Assembly (NCBI GenBank): GCA_034189725.1
Contig: JAXHUK010000104.1
Coordinates: forward strand, 1 to 21,356
Direction: 5' to 3'
Length of the DNA: 21,356 nucleotides
DNA from: JAXHUK01 sp034189725
GTDB lineage: Bacteria; Chloroflexota; Dehalococcoidia; SZUA-161
In this document: in pieces, positions 1 to 7,111 of the stretch
Layout: each line of letters begins with the position of its first letter
Numbering within the stretch: the first letter of the stretch is position 1
The notes under the pieces: generated by a model
What the model was told of the DNA's origin: nothing
Seen by the model: only the letters and a program-made list of their open reading frames with translations
Database searches by the model: none
Translations under genes and position numbers: made by a program

Positions 1-300
1 CAAGCCCAACGGTGGCAGGAACAACCACGGTTGTCTGGGTCGCTGTCCTACGCAAGTTGGCGTGGACGATGTGACCGGCCTGGGAGCCGGCAAGCGAGGT
101 GCTAACCGTTCCCAGAACTCTTCTGTGGCTTCGACCTCGACGGGGGTGGCGGTCAGCAAAGCCGATAGCGCTTTCAACTGCGCCAACTGCTCCCGACATG
201 TAGCGCACGTTCGCAGGTGGAGTTCCACCTGCATGCGCTGAACGGCGGATAGTTCCCCGTCGTGATAGGGGGGAATCAGATCAGTGACTTGCTGGTGCAT
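1..300 (-). CDS. Zinc-finger anti-sigma factor (partial, runs off left edge)
   Basis: An open frame of 100 codons runs from an ATG at 298-300 to the window edge without a stop. The protein starts MHQQVTDLIPPYHDGEL and carries the H-x3-C-x2-C signature of zinc-binding anti-sigma (ZAS) domains at His28, Cys32 and Cys35 (LHLRTCATC). The last visible residues (PWLFLPPLGL) are hydrophobic and probably begin a membrane segment, as in membrane-anchored anti-sigma factors. Its start lies 20 bases inside the end of the upstream sigma factor gene, the usual translationally coupled sigma/anti-sigma arrangement. By family knowledge it should bind and silence the neighbouring ECF sigma factor. The inducing signal cannot be read from this part. 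Confidence 0.85.
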   Translation of the reverse strand, partial: MHQQVTDLIPPYHDGELSAVQRMQVELHLRTCATCREQLAQLKALSALLTATPVEVEATEEFWERLAPRLPAPRPVTSSTPTCVGQRPRQPWLFLPPLGL

Positions 301-859
301 GGGCTTCCTCCAACAGGGGAGCCAGGTCGGCCCGCAAGCGATTTCGAGCATAATTCAGACGGGACATCACTGTGCCCAACGGGATGTTCAGGACAGCCGC
401 AATTTCCTTGTAGGACAGGTCCTCGTACTCCCGCAGAATTAGGGCGGCTCGACTGTGCGGCGGTAAGCTAAGTACCGCCTGACGAATGACCTGAGCACGT
501 TCGGTGTGCAACGCGGCAGCCTCCGGGTTGTCGCCTGGTGCGGCCAGCGGTATATCCTCGATGGCCACCGTGGGACGCGTCCGGCGCGCATGGTCAATCG
601 CGGTGTTGACCGTTATACGGTACACCCAACTCTTGAAGCTGCCGGTCCGGAAACGGAAAAGGTTGCGCCAGATTTTGATGAACGTCTCCTGGGCAATGTC
701 TTCCGCCAGTTGTGGGTCGCCGCAGAAACGACAGGCCGTGGCCTGTACTCGCCCTCGATAACGGCGAACCAGTTCACCAAAGGCTCCCTTATCCCCAGTC
801 TGGCTGCTGGCGATCAGTTCTTCATCGTCCCAATCGGCCAAGCAGGCCCTATCCGACAC
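281..859 (-). CDS. ECF-family RNA polymerase sigma factor (sigma-70 family, RpoE-like)
   Basis: This 192-residue protein has the two-domain layout of extracytoplasmic-function sigma factors. Region 2 lies at about residues 25-95, with the core-binding and -10-reading stretch AEDIAQETFIKIWRN. Region 4 lies at about 125-178, with the helix-turn-helix LSYKEIAAVLNIPLGTVMSR. The start is a GTG at 857-859, supported by a GGGGGAG ribosome site six bases upstream. It overlaps the anti-sigma gene by 20 bases, so the two are coupled. The protein would direct RNA polymerase to a small stress or envelope regulon when released by its partner. No clear autoregulatory promoter was identified upstream. Confidence 0.93.
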   Translation of the reverse strand: MSDRACLADWDDEELIASSQTGDKGAFGELVRRYRGRVQATACRFCGDPQLAEDIAQETFIKIWRNLFRFRTGSFKSWVYRITVNTAIDHARRTRPTVAIEDIPLAAPGDNPEAAALHTERAQVIRQAVLSLPPHSRAALILREYEDLSYKEIAAVLNIPLGTVMSRLNYARNRLRADLAPLLEEAHAPASH

Positions 860-949
860 CGTTTACTCCCCCTTTTTACACTCATAGAACGCATCAAGGT
901 AATTACTTTATTCGGAAAGAGCCCGGCGAGGGTTCTATTGTGTATAGAA

Positions 950-982
950 GCAAAAGGCAACCCCTGTGCTCAGAGGTTGCCC
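950..982 (-). terminator. Rho-independent terminator of the small Cys-rich gene
   Basis: On the minus strand an 11-base stem (956-966 with 971-981, ten of eleven bases paired, one G-T wobble) closes a four-base loop and is followed by TTTTG. It sits about 40 bases beyond the stop of the gene at 1019-1375 and before the sigma factor, so it separates the two transcription units. Confidence 0.75.
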
Positions 983-1018
983 ATGTCTGTAAGACCACGC
1001 GTGCCCTGCCTGCCGGCG

Positions 1019-1375
1019 CTATCCGGTGACCACTGTCCCATTTTCCTGTATCTGCGCATCAATGCTCCTCAGGTATTCCAGCAGTTCCTCTCTGGTTCTC
1101 TCAAAGCGGCGTATCAACGTTCCGTCCGTCCCCTTGTGAGAATTGATGGCCCGTCGGGCACAGGCACAACAGCCCAGCGAGGCTTTGTAACTGCCCAGGT
1201 CGCAGTTCATGCACTTGCTCATCCTGATCATCATCAGGGCAAAGGCCAGGCTGTCAATGTGAGTCTCTGGCAGGGAGGCAATTCGCGCAGCTAACGCCTG
1301 CCACTGCGGGCCCCGCAAGCGCTTCAGTGTACTCACACAACGATGAGGGAACAGAATCTCGCTTCTAGGATACAT
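1019..1375 (-). CDS. Small Cys-rich conserved hypothetical protein
   Basis: A 118-residue soluble protein starting MYPRSEILFPHRC. The ATG at 1373-1375 is preferred over an in-frame TTG six codons upstream because GAGG lies seven bases before it. A central cluster reads CMNCDLGSYKASLGCCACAR, five cysteines in a C-x2-C...C-C-x-C layout that could hold zinc or an iron-sulfur cluster. A charged helical C-terminus follows. It resembles short conserved proteins I associate with Anaerolineae, but I know no function. It has its own terminator, so it is not in the sigma factor operon although both read the same way. No transmembrane segment or signal peptide is visible. Confidence 0.7.
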   Translation of the reverse strand: MYPRSEILFPHRCVSTLKRLRGPQWQALAARIASLPETHIDSLAFALMMIRMSKCMNCDLGSYKASLGCCACARRAINSHKGTDGTLIRRFERTREELLEYLRSIDAQIQENGTVVTG

Positions 1376-1878
1376 CTTCAAATCGCCTCGCAATCTGATT
1401 CCCGGCGCAGAAAGTAGCGACCGGTCGTCGTGTCGGCCTTTGGCGGGCGGGGCTGCCCACTACCACACACTTCGCGCCAAAAACCAACCTGGTGCGTCGC
1501 GGTTGTCGTCTAGCCTCACTCAGGCACAGGCCAAATGCACCTCTCATCCGCCTAATACAGCAAAAGAAAGTACCTCGTACCTTAAGTGAGATTTGGGGGT
1601 TAATGTTATCACATCTTGACCGCCATGTCAATAGTTTCTCAATTTTTTAAACCAGTTGTGGGCTATTGCGGGGGATCGGGAGCCCGTGTCCTCCAATGCG
1701 AACCGCCATACACTGATATGGTCAGAACTGGAGCCGACCAGCGTTCGAGGCGAAGGGAGTAGGCAAGAACAGCAGATGGATAGCAGACAGCTCTTTACGT
1801 AATCTTCACGCAGAATTTACGCTATCTTTACACACAGTTCTGCATTACTGTGATATATTATATTCGACTCACCCCCGC

Positions 1879-1937
1879 AGGGCACCGCTCAGACACTGAA
1901 GCATTCATTGATCCGACAGAGCGGTGCTCTTTTTTTG
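1879..1937 (+). terminator. Strong plus-strand intrinsic terminator with no upstream gene
   Basis: AGGGCACCGCTC (1879-1890) pairs with 1919-1930 (12 pairs, one G-T), enclosing 28 bases, and is followed at once by a run of seven T (1930s). A shorter alternative stem AGAGC/GCTCT (1918-1930) gives the same T-tract end. The T-tract exists only in the plus direction, yet all nearby genes are on the minus strand. It may end a small RNA. Confidence 0.6.
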
Positions 1938-1947
1938 TTTATCAATC

Positions 1948-1981
1948 AGAACCTCGTTTTCCATCTGGAAAACGAGGTTCT
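1948..1981. repeat. Perfect 15-bp inverted repeat with 4-base loop
   Basis: Bases 1948-1962 are the exact reverse complement of 1967-1981, with loop ATCT. It lies 27 bases beyond the rfbB stop. Neither side carries a T-run, so it looks more like an RNA 3'-end-protecting hairpin or a Rho-dependent stop than a classical intrinsic terminator. Confidence 0.7.
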
Positions 1982-2008
1982 CGTCGTTTGTGGGGTGCAT
2001 CGAAGCTG

Positions 2009-3034
2009 TTAAACCTCGCGACCCTCGTATTGCCTGGTGTAGTATTCCTCGAAGTGTGCTCCGCTCTTGATGGATCGCCACCACCACTGGTTGTCCATGT
2101 ACCAGCGCACGGTCTTCTCTATAGCCTGGTCGAGGGTATGGCGGCTCTCCCAGCCCACGGCTTTCAGTTTTTCGCAGTTGAGGGAGTAGCGACGGTCGTG
2201 GCCAGGGCGGTCCTTCACCGGCTGGATCAGGCTGTATGGCTTGCCCAGCAGATCTAGAATGAGGTGGGCCATGACGATGTTCTGCGTCTCAACGCCGGTG
2301 CCCACGTTGTATATCTCGCCGGGCCGTCCCCGCTGCAGGACCACATCAATCCCTTCGCAGTGGTCGAGCACGTATTGGTAGTCGCGCATCTGGCGGCCGT
2401 CGCCGTAAAGGGGCAGGGGGATGTCATCAATGGCGTTGGTGATGAACAGCGGTACGACTTTTTCCGGGTATTGGTATGGGCCGATGTTGTTGCTTCCGCG
2501 AGTAATGGTCACCGGCACGCCGAAGCTGGTGAAATAGGCGATGCACATCAGGTCGCCGCCAGCTTTGCTGGCCGAATAGGGACTGCGGGTGTGCAGTGGA
2601 TCAGTCTCCACTGAGGAATAGCCCTCCGGTATTTCGCCGTACACTTCATCGGTGCTGACCTGATGATAGCGTTTCACCTCGTATTTTTTTGCTGCCTCCA
2701 GCAACACGTAAGTGCCGTGGACGTCGGTTTGAATAAACGAGCCTGCGCCCATCAACGAGCGATCTACATGGGTCTCGGCGGCGAAATTGACAATGGCATC
2801 AATGGCGTGCTCGCGCACCACTTCGTCCACTCTGGCTGCATCAGTGATGTCGCCCTTGATGAAGGCGTAGCGCCCGGCAAAGCGCTCGGCTACGTCTTTG
2901 AGGTTATCCAGATTGCCGGCGTAGGTCAACTTGTCGTAGACGACCACGCGATAGTCGGGGTATTTTCCCAGCATGTAGCGCACGAAGTTGGAGCCGATGA
3001 AGCCGGCTCCACCGGTGATGAGCAGGTTCCGCAA
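2009..3034 (-). CDS. rfbB: dTDP-glucose 4,6-dehydratase
   Basis: 341 residues, the usual length for RfbB/RmlB. It converts dTDP-glucose to dTDP-4-keto-6-deoxyglucose in the cytoplasm, the second step to dTDP-rhamnose and other deoxysugars. The NAD-binding Rossmann motif GGAGFIG is at residues 8-14. The catalytic triad region is visible as STDEVYGE (Thr128, Asp129, Glu130) and YSASK (Tyr153, Lys157). The start is a TTG at 3032-3034, with AGGAGG eight bases upstream. No rmlA, rmlC or rmlD is in the window. It is the last gene of the leftward polysaccharide group and is separated from the radical SAM gene by a hairpin-bearing gap of about 155 bases. Confidence 0.96.
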   Translation of the reverse strand: MRNLLITGGAGFIGSNFVRYMLGKYPDYRVVVYDKLTYAGNLDNLKDVAERFAGRYAFIKGDITDAARVDEVVREHAIDAIVNFAAETHVDRSLMGAGSFIQTDVHGTYVLLEAAKKYEVKRYHQVSTDEVYGEIPEGYSSVETDPLHTRSPYSASKAGGDLMCIAYFTSFGVPVTITRGSNNIGPYQYPEKVVPLFITNAIDDIPLPLYGDGRQMRDYQYVLDHCEGIDVVLQRGRPGEIYNVGTGVETQNIVMAHLILDLLGKPYSLIQPVKDRPGHDRRYSLNCEKLKAVGWESRHTLDQAIEKTVRWYMDNQWWWRSIKSGAHFEEYYTRQYEGREV

Positions 3035-3082
3035 GGGTCAATCCTCCTGATTTGGTTCGGTGTGTCGAGCACATTGAAGAAC

Positions 3083-3106
3083 GCGGGCACGGTTCTGTGC
3101 GCCCGC
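3083..3106 (-). terminator. GC-rich hairpin between the radical SAM gene and rfbB
   Basis: GCGGGC (3083-3088) pairs with GCCCGC (3101-3106), with further AC/GT pairing inside and a small bulge. On the minus strand only a weak T-tract (GTTCTTC) follows. It may be a leaky terminator or attenuator before rfbB. Confidence 0.4.
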
Positions 3107-3190
3107 CTCTTTAATGGGCCATGATGCTAGTTCCCCGTTTTGTTCCATCACATACTGGGTGACACGTAGCACGGCAGGAACGGCGCATCG

Positions 3191-4585
3191 TCATGTCGTG
3201 CTGGTCGTCAACCGCCGTAATCTACGCAGGACCTTACGCGGCTGGGCGTAACGTTTCCAGTAGTATTTGGCCTGGCGTTTGGCAGCTTTCCAACGAGTTC
3301 GCCGCCGCGATTCGGCGAGGGCCCATTGCAGGAACTCGTAGTCCTGGCCCTTGATCTTGGTCTCGGTAGGATTTCGGCGGTACTGGTCGTGGCTGGTGAT
3401 GAGGGAGAGATCGTGCTCAATGCAATAGTCGTAAAGGTCACTGCCTGGGTGCGGTGTGTAAAAGGCCGGGCTATAGTAATCGGGGTCAATCTCCTTTAGC
3501 ATGGAAATGGTGTCCATGACTTCTTCTTTGGTCTCGGTGGGGATGCCCAGCATGTAGTTGGCCCAGATGGCGATTCCGTATTTGCGGCAGATGCGCGCGG
3601 CATGTAGATTCATTTCGCGCGTGGTACCTTTGCGTAAGAACTTGAGCACGCGGTCGTTCCCGCTCTCGAATCCGATGAAGTATCCACGGCATCCGGCTTG
3701 GGCCATTAGTGCCACCATGTCCTCGTGACGGACGATGATGTCCGCCCGCGATTGGCAGAAGAAGGGCTGAGTGAAACCCTCTTCACGATAGAGACGGCAG
3801 AACTCACGTACCCACTCCCGATCCTCGGTCAGAGTGTCGTCGTGGAACATGAAGCTGGCGAAGTTGTACTGGTCGCGCAGGAGTTTGAGTTCGGCGATGA
3901 CGTTGGGCGCGCTGCGACGGCGTACCCTACGGCCAAAAAGGGTGCGCTCGGCAGGCTGGCAGAAGTTGCAGTTGTACTTACATCCTCGCCCGGCGATCAG
4001 CGTCAGGAAAGGCGGCAACAACTCCGGTATGAAGGGCGCTTCCGGCGAATCGAGGTCGTACCCCCAGCGCTGCCACTCCTCGAGGAACAGACCCCGGTCG
4101 GGAAAGGGCAGATCGTCCAGCACCGGCATCTCGCCCTTTAGCACACGCTCCTGGGGCGGCTGGCCGTTTTGGATGGTCGCCAACAACTTGGGAAAAGTGA
4201 TTTCCCCCTCGTGCGTGACGATATAGTCAATGTTGGGATTGGCAGCCACTTCGTCCAGGGCCAGGGTGGGATGTGGCCCGCCGACCACGGTGACAATGGC
4301 GGGATTGATCTCTTTGATGATGTCCACGCACTGCATCACGGGGTCGAAGTCCACGCTCATCATAGTCAATCCGGTCACACGCGGACGGCGCTTTCCGATC
4401 TCGGCGCGGAAATCGTCCCATCCTTTCAGTGCCCGCAGGTCAATGAGATCAATCTCGAACCCCGCGTGTTTGGCCGCACTGCTCAGATGGGCCAGGCCGT
4501 GGCTGATCCAACCAGCTTCCATGCCCCTGCCCAGGCTGTCGAACCCGTAGCCGGATATGCCGGCGTAGATCAGGGTAGTTCTCAT
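3191..4585 (-). CDS. B12-binding-type radical SAM protein
   Basis: 464 residues. The N-terminal half (about 1-140) has the cobalamin-binding-like fold of this superfamily, with VTVVGGPHPT at about 98-107. The radical SAM core follows, with the [4Fe-4S] ligands Cys202, Cys206 and Cys209 in GCKYNCNFC. The domain order matches BchE/HpnR-type enzymes, but the canonical DxHxxG cobalamin ligand motif is not evident, so B12 binding is uncertain. The C-terminus is very basic. The start ATG (4583-4585) has AGGAAG upstream. It lies between a CpsD-like kinase and rfbB, which suggests a role in modifying a glycan or lipid, but the substrate cannot be read from sequence. Confidence 0.88.
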   Translation of the reverse strand: MRTTLIYAGISGYGFDSLGRGMEAGWISHGLAHLSSAAKHAGFEIDLIDLRALKGWDDFRAEIGKRRPRVTGLTMMSVDFDPVMQCVDIIKEINPAIVTVVGGPHPTLALDEVAANPNIDYIVTHEGEITFPKLLATIQNGQPPQERVLKGEMPVLDDLPFPDRGLFLEEWQRWGYDLDSPEAPFIPELLPPFLTLIAGRGCKYNCNFCQPAERTLFGRRVRRRSAPNVIAELKLLRDQYNFASFMFHDDTLTEDREWVREFCRLYREEGFTQPFFCQSRADIIVRHEDMVALMAQAGCRGYFIGFESGNDRVLKFLRKGTTREMNLHAARICRKYGIAIWANYMLGIPTETKEEVMDTISMLKEIDPDYYSPAFYTPHPGSDLYDYCIEHDLSLITSHDQYRRNPTETKIKGQDYEFLQWALAESRRRTRWKAAKRQAKYYWKRYAQPRKVLRRLRRLTTSTT

Positions 4586-4637
4586 GTCATTTCTTCCTGT
4601 TGCAGAAGGTTACCCCGGGACCTGCTTTGGGGTTTTT

Positions 4638-5303
4638 CTACGCTGCGTAATAGCGTTGCAGCGTCATGTCGAAGGGCACGTTACAGAGCACAGCTCCGAT
4701 AACGCGCACGTTCACCCGCTCCAGTAGTTCCTTGGCCCGTTGAGCGTACTCGCGGCGCGTGCCGCCTGCCCGCAGGATAAGGAGCACGCCATCGGTCCGC
4801 GCGGCAAGCACTGCCGCGTCTGTGACGGCGACGACCGGTGGGGCGTCGAACAGAACCAGGTCGGAACGCTCTCCTAACGCAGCGATGACGTCTCCCATAC
4901 GACGCGAGCCCAGCAGCACGGCGGGGTCGGCGGGGAGAGGGCCACTGGGTAACAAGGACAGCCCCTCAACGCCGGTCTCTTTCAGCGGTGGGTCGTTCAG
5001 CGCCGCATCGTCGCGCAGCATGGCAGTTAGACCCTCGCCGTTGGATACTCCGAAGACGGTGTGCAGGGCCGGCCGGCGTAGGTCGCAATCCACCAGAATA
5101 ACTCGTTTGCCGCCCTCGGCCATGACCACCGCCAGGTTAGCCAGAGTGGTAGACTTGCCTTCCTCGGGCGCGGCAGAGGTGACAACCATAGTGTGCAACG
5201 GGTGGTCGAGGCTGGAAAACTCCAGGTTGGTGCGCAGGGCACGGAAAGACTCGCTGATGGGCGAACGTGGATTGGTGATAGTAATCAGGTCGCTCTTGGT
5301 CAT
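4638..5303 (-). CDS. CpsD/CapB-type tyrosine-protein kinase (BY-kinase)
   Basis: 221 residues starting MTKSDLITITNPRSPISESF, at the ATG of 5301-5303 with GGAGGA nine bases upstream. Walker A (APEEGKSTT, about 45-53), Walker A' (VILVDCDLRRP, about 68-78) and Walker B (LVLFDAPP, about 149-156) are all intact, and the SESFRALRTN stretch of BY-kinases is present near residue 17. These kinases act at the membrane with a Wzz-like activator to control polysaccharide chain length and export. Here the activator is the separate gene 19 bases upstream. The tail ends RYYAA, only two tyrosines instead of the longer Tyr cluster of many relatives. Confidence 0.92.
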   Translation of the reverse strand: MTKSDLITITNPRSPISESFRALRTNLEFSSLDHPLHTMVVTSAAPEEGKSTTLANLAVVMAEGGKRVILVDCDLRRPALHTVFGVSNGEGLTAMLRDDAALNDPPLKETGVEGLSLLPSGPLPADPAVLLGSRRMGDVIAALGERSDLVLFDAPPVVAVTDAAVLAARTDGVLLILRAGGTRREYAQRAKELLERVNVRVIGAVLCNVPFDMTLQRYYAA

Positions 5304-5322
5304 TAAAAAGTCTCCTCCTGGC

Positions 5323-6021
5323 TTACCTTCGTCGTATCCGCAGCCAACGCTGCGTGCTGCTCCCGTCAGACGTAACCGGGATGGCACCCAAGACGGGTAC
5401 ACCCAGGGTGCGCTCCACGTCCTGCGAGGTGTGTACAACGTTCGATTCCAGCCACTCCAGGAAAAAGACGATGATCCCGCCCAGCAGCGCGCCGGCAATG
5501 CCTCCGGCCAGGGTGTTGATCTTGGTTTTGGGCGAGTAGAGCGGTGCATCGCGGGCGTCGTCCACAATCGAAACTTCTATGCGATCCCGCTTGTCCTGTT
5601 GGGCGTTCCATTCAAGCCGGTCTTCGACGAAGACCTCGGCCGCGGTCTGCACAATCTGGATAGCTACGTTCGGATTGGGGTCTTGGGTGTCGATCAGGAT
5701 GGTGAAATCGGACGTTTCAGGGTTGACGTTCATCTTAGCCAGCAGGTCATAGGTGGTCATGTCCAGTTGTGCCCGGTCAATGACCTTCTGCGCCGTTTTA
5801 TGGGAGCGGATGTTAATTCCGTAGTTGCGCAGCAGGTCCTTGGCTGCACCGACCAGACCCCAGTCGGCGCGGGCTGGCATGACGTTGAGTTTAATCTCGG
5901 CGCGGTAGATGGGAGTCATTGTCTTGCTGAAGCCATAGGCGCTGACAGCGGCAATGACGGTCAGCAGGATAATGACCCACCCACGCCGGCGCAGAATTCG
6001 CAGATAGTCTAGTAGCTCCAC
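5323..6021 (-). CDS. Wzz/CapA-type polysaccharide chain-length determinant (BY-kinase activator)
   Basis: 232 residues. It begins MELLDYLRILRRRGWVIILL, with a first transmembrane helix at about 14-32, then a long extracytoplasmic part, then a second helix at about 190-212 (LAGGIAGALLGGIIVFFLEW). The cytoplasmic tail contains the LGVPVLGAIP motif seen in Wzz-kinase partners. The start is a GTG (6019-6021) with AGGAGG eight bases upstream. A promoter is predicted just upstream, and the kinase gene follows after 19 bases. Together the pair would set chain length and regulate export of a surface polysaccharide. Confidence 0.9.
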   Translation of the reverse strand: MELLDYLRILRRRGWVIILLTVIAAVSAYGFSKTMTPIYRAEIKLNVMPARADWGLVGAAKDLLRNYGINIRSHKTAQKVIDRAQLDMTTYDLLAKMNVNPETSDFTILIDTQDPNPNVAIQIVQTAAEVFVEDRLEWNAQQDKRDRIEVSIVDDARDAPLYSPKTKINTLAGGIAGALLGGIIVFFLEWLESNVVHTSQDVERTLGVPVLGAIPVTSDGSSTQRWLRIRRR

Positions 6022-6054
6022 TTCACTAACCTCCTCCCCTAGAATGGGCAGCTT

Positions 6055-6083
6055 ATTTTACCACATCTCCGTCCAACATACAA
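6055..6083 (-). promoter_or_regulatory. Predicted sigma-70 promoter for the Wzz-kinase operon
   Basis: On the minus strand TTGTAT (6078-6083) and TAAAAT (6055-6060) are 17 bases apart, four and five of six matches to consensus. The -10 lies about 34 bases before the GTG start of the Wzz gene. Confidence 0.5.
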
Positions 6084-6104
6084 TTTTGGGGTTCAGAACC
6101 CTTT

Positions 6105-6887
6105 TTATTCCTGCCCACGCCGGGACAGGGCGCGACGGTACAGCCAGTATAGCGTGGGCCGGTAGACGTAGTCCCAGGCTCCGACGTAGCGCACCACACG
6201 CCCGCCGAACCCCCGTTTGAAGCGGTAGACACCCCACAGTCCATCGTGCCGTTCGAGGAAATGGGTCTCCAGGGTCTCCTCGTTCTCGTCGGGGACGCCC
6301 CACAGATCGTAGGTGCGAGAGCCCTGTGCCCTGGCCCACTGTATGGCCTCCCATTGCAGCAGGTAGTTGGGCATGCGGTTGCGGTGAGCGTCACCGGAAG
6401 CGCCGTACATGTACCACGCTTTGCCACCGCAGGCGAAAGCCATCACTCCGGCAATCAACTCTCCGTCGTACTCGGCCAGCAGCAATCGCCCGATGCCCTG
6501 CGGCACAAATAGCCGGTAGACAGCTTCGTAGTACGCGCGGCTATGCACGCCAAACCGGTCACGCTCGGCGGTGGTGAGCATCAGGTCGTAGAAAGAATCC
6601 AGGTCCCGCTCTGTGCCCTCGCGCACGGTCACACCCTTGCGCTCGGCCAGCCGGACGTTGTACCGGGTCTTAGATTTCATCCGCGCCAGGATGTCCTCCG
6701 GCTCCGGCGCAATGTCCACCAGGATAGTCCGCTGAGGCTGCACTGTCTGTGGGCTGGGATGAAACCCCCACCCCTCCAACCGCTGAGCCAGGGCGGGATC
6801 GTCCTCATCGTCGGGCTCAACTTTGAGGAGGACGGCCCGTTGCTGCCGGCAGAGGCGATGCAGCGCTTCCAGGAGGGTGCCGGTCAA
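6105..6887 (-). CDS. FemAB-like peptidoglycan bridge/GNAT-fold protein, 5'-truncated
   Basis: 260 residues from an in-frame TTG at 6885-6887. The C-terminal acyltransferase core of the FemABX family is visible: SKTRYNVRLAERKGV, the GVMAFACGGKAWYMYGASG stretch, then NYLLQWEAIQWARAQG and YDLWGVPDE. Family members are usually about 340 residues. The family match continues upstream of the TTG without a start codon (KGPLLNWADDAL, to about 6925) and then stops, so the first domain is missing. Such proteins transfer amino acids from aminoacyl-tRNA to peptidoglycan or act in exopolysaccharide loci. This copy is probably non-functional, or incomplete because of a chimeric join. Confidence 0.8.
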   Translation of the reverse strand: MTGTLLEALHRLCRQQRAVLLKVEPDDEDDPALAQRLEGWGFHPSPQTVQPQRTILVDIAPEPEDILARMKSKTRYNVRLAERKGVTVREGTERDLDSFYDLMLTTAERDRFGVHSRAYYEAVYRLFVPQGIGRLLLAEYDGELIAGVMAFACGGKAWYMYGASGDAHRNRMPNYLLQWEAIQWARAQGSRTYDLWGVPDENEETLETHFLERHDGLWGVYRFKRGFGGRVVRYVGAWDYVYRPTLYWLYRRALSRRGQE

Positions 6888-7066
6888 TGCATCGTCCGCC
6901 CAATTGAGCAGCGGGCCTTTTGGTCTCCTGTGTCTCCCGTAGTTGAGGCGACCACTATAGATTTTATCCCAAGTCCCTCCGCTCTGGCTCTAGCCAGCCT
7001 CAATGTCTCATCTGTATTTGCAGAGCCGGGAGAATCAAAATAGACAATCTGTACCTCTTTCGCCAT
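6884..7066 (-). pseudogene. N-terminal fragment of a pyruvate-kinase alpha/beta-domain-like protein
   Basis: The frame starts at ATG 7064-7066 with GGGAGG eight bases upstream and encodes MAKEVQIVYFDSPGSANTDE, then SIVVASTTGDTG. This matches the beginning of the stand-alone pyruvate-kinase C-terminal-domain-like proteins of about 190 residues. After STTGDTG (near 6930) the family resemblance ends, and the last residues read through the FemAB gene in another frame to a stop at 6884. The gene therefore has a good start but has lost about two thirds of its coding region. It lies 45 bases after the lipoprotein gene and may share its transcript. Confidence 0.65.
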
Positions 7067-7111
7067 AGTAATTTCCTCCCGATAGTTGGCTGATAATTGA
7101 CTTCCCCTTTT

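Larger units (their letters stand above)
1376..2008. other. Gene-free interval of about 630 bases
   Basis: Short open frames occur on both strands but none has a recognisable family or a good ribosome site. The stretch holds an AT-rich segment near 1800-1860, a plus-strand terminator hairpin (1879-1937) and a perfect hairpin (1948-1981). The rest shows nothing identifiable. Confidence 0.6.

Noticed and set aside
506..1294. Plus-strand open frame of 262 codons
   Set aside because: Antisense across the sigma factor, a terminator and the Cys-rich gene; no family resemblance.
1365..1631. Minus-strand open frame of 88 codons upstream of the Cys-rich gene
   Set aside because: Arg/Cys-rich composition typical of a random frame, no good ribosome site, and it overlaps the start of the better supported gene.
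1850..2257. Plus-strand open frame of 135 codons beginning near the AT-rich stretch
   Set aside because: It runs through a strong terminator and two hairpins and then antisense through rfbB; the protein has no recognisable features.
4759..6012. Plus-strand open frame of 417 codons
   Set aside because: It lies antisense to the BY-kinase and Wzz genes, which have clear domains, starts and ribosome sites. Its protein is low-complexity and Arg/Ser/Pro-rich in the first half, as expected of a shadow frame in GC-rich DNA.
6084..6108. Plus-strand terminator-like GGGTTC-A-GAACCC followed by TTTTTATT
   Set aside because: Six-pair stem with a one-base loop cannot fold as written (the usable stem is about five pairs), and no plus-strand gene precedes it; as a minus-strand terminator for the FemAB gene it lacks a T-run.
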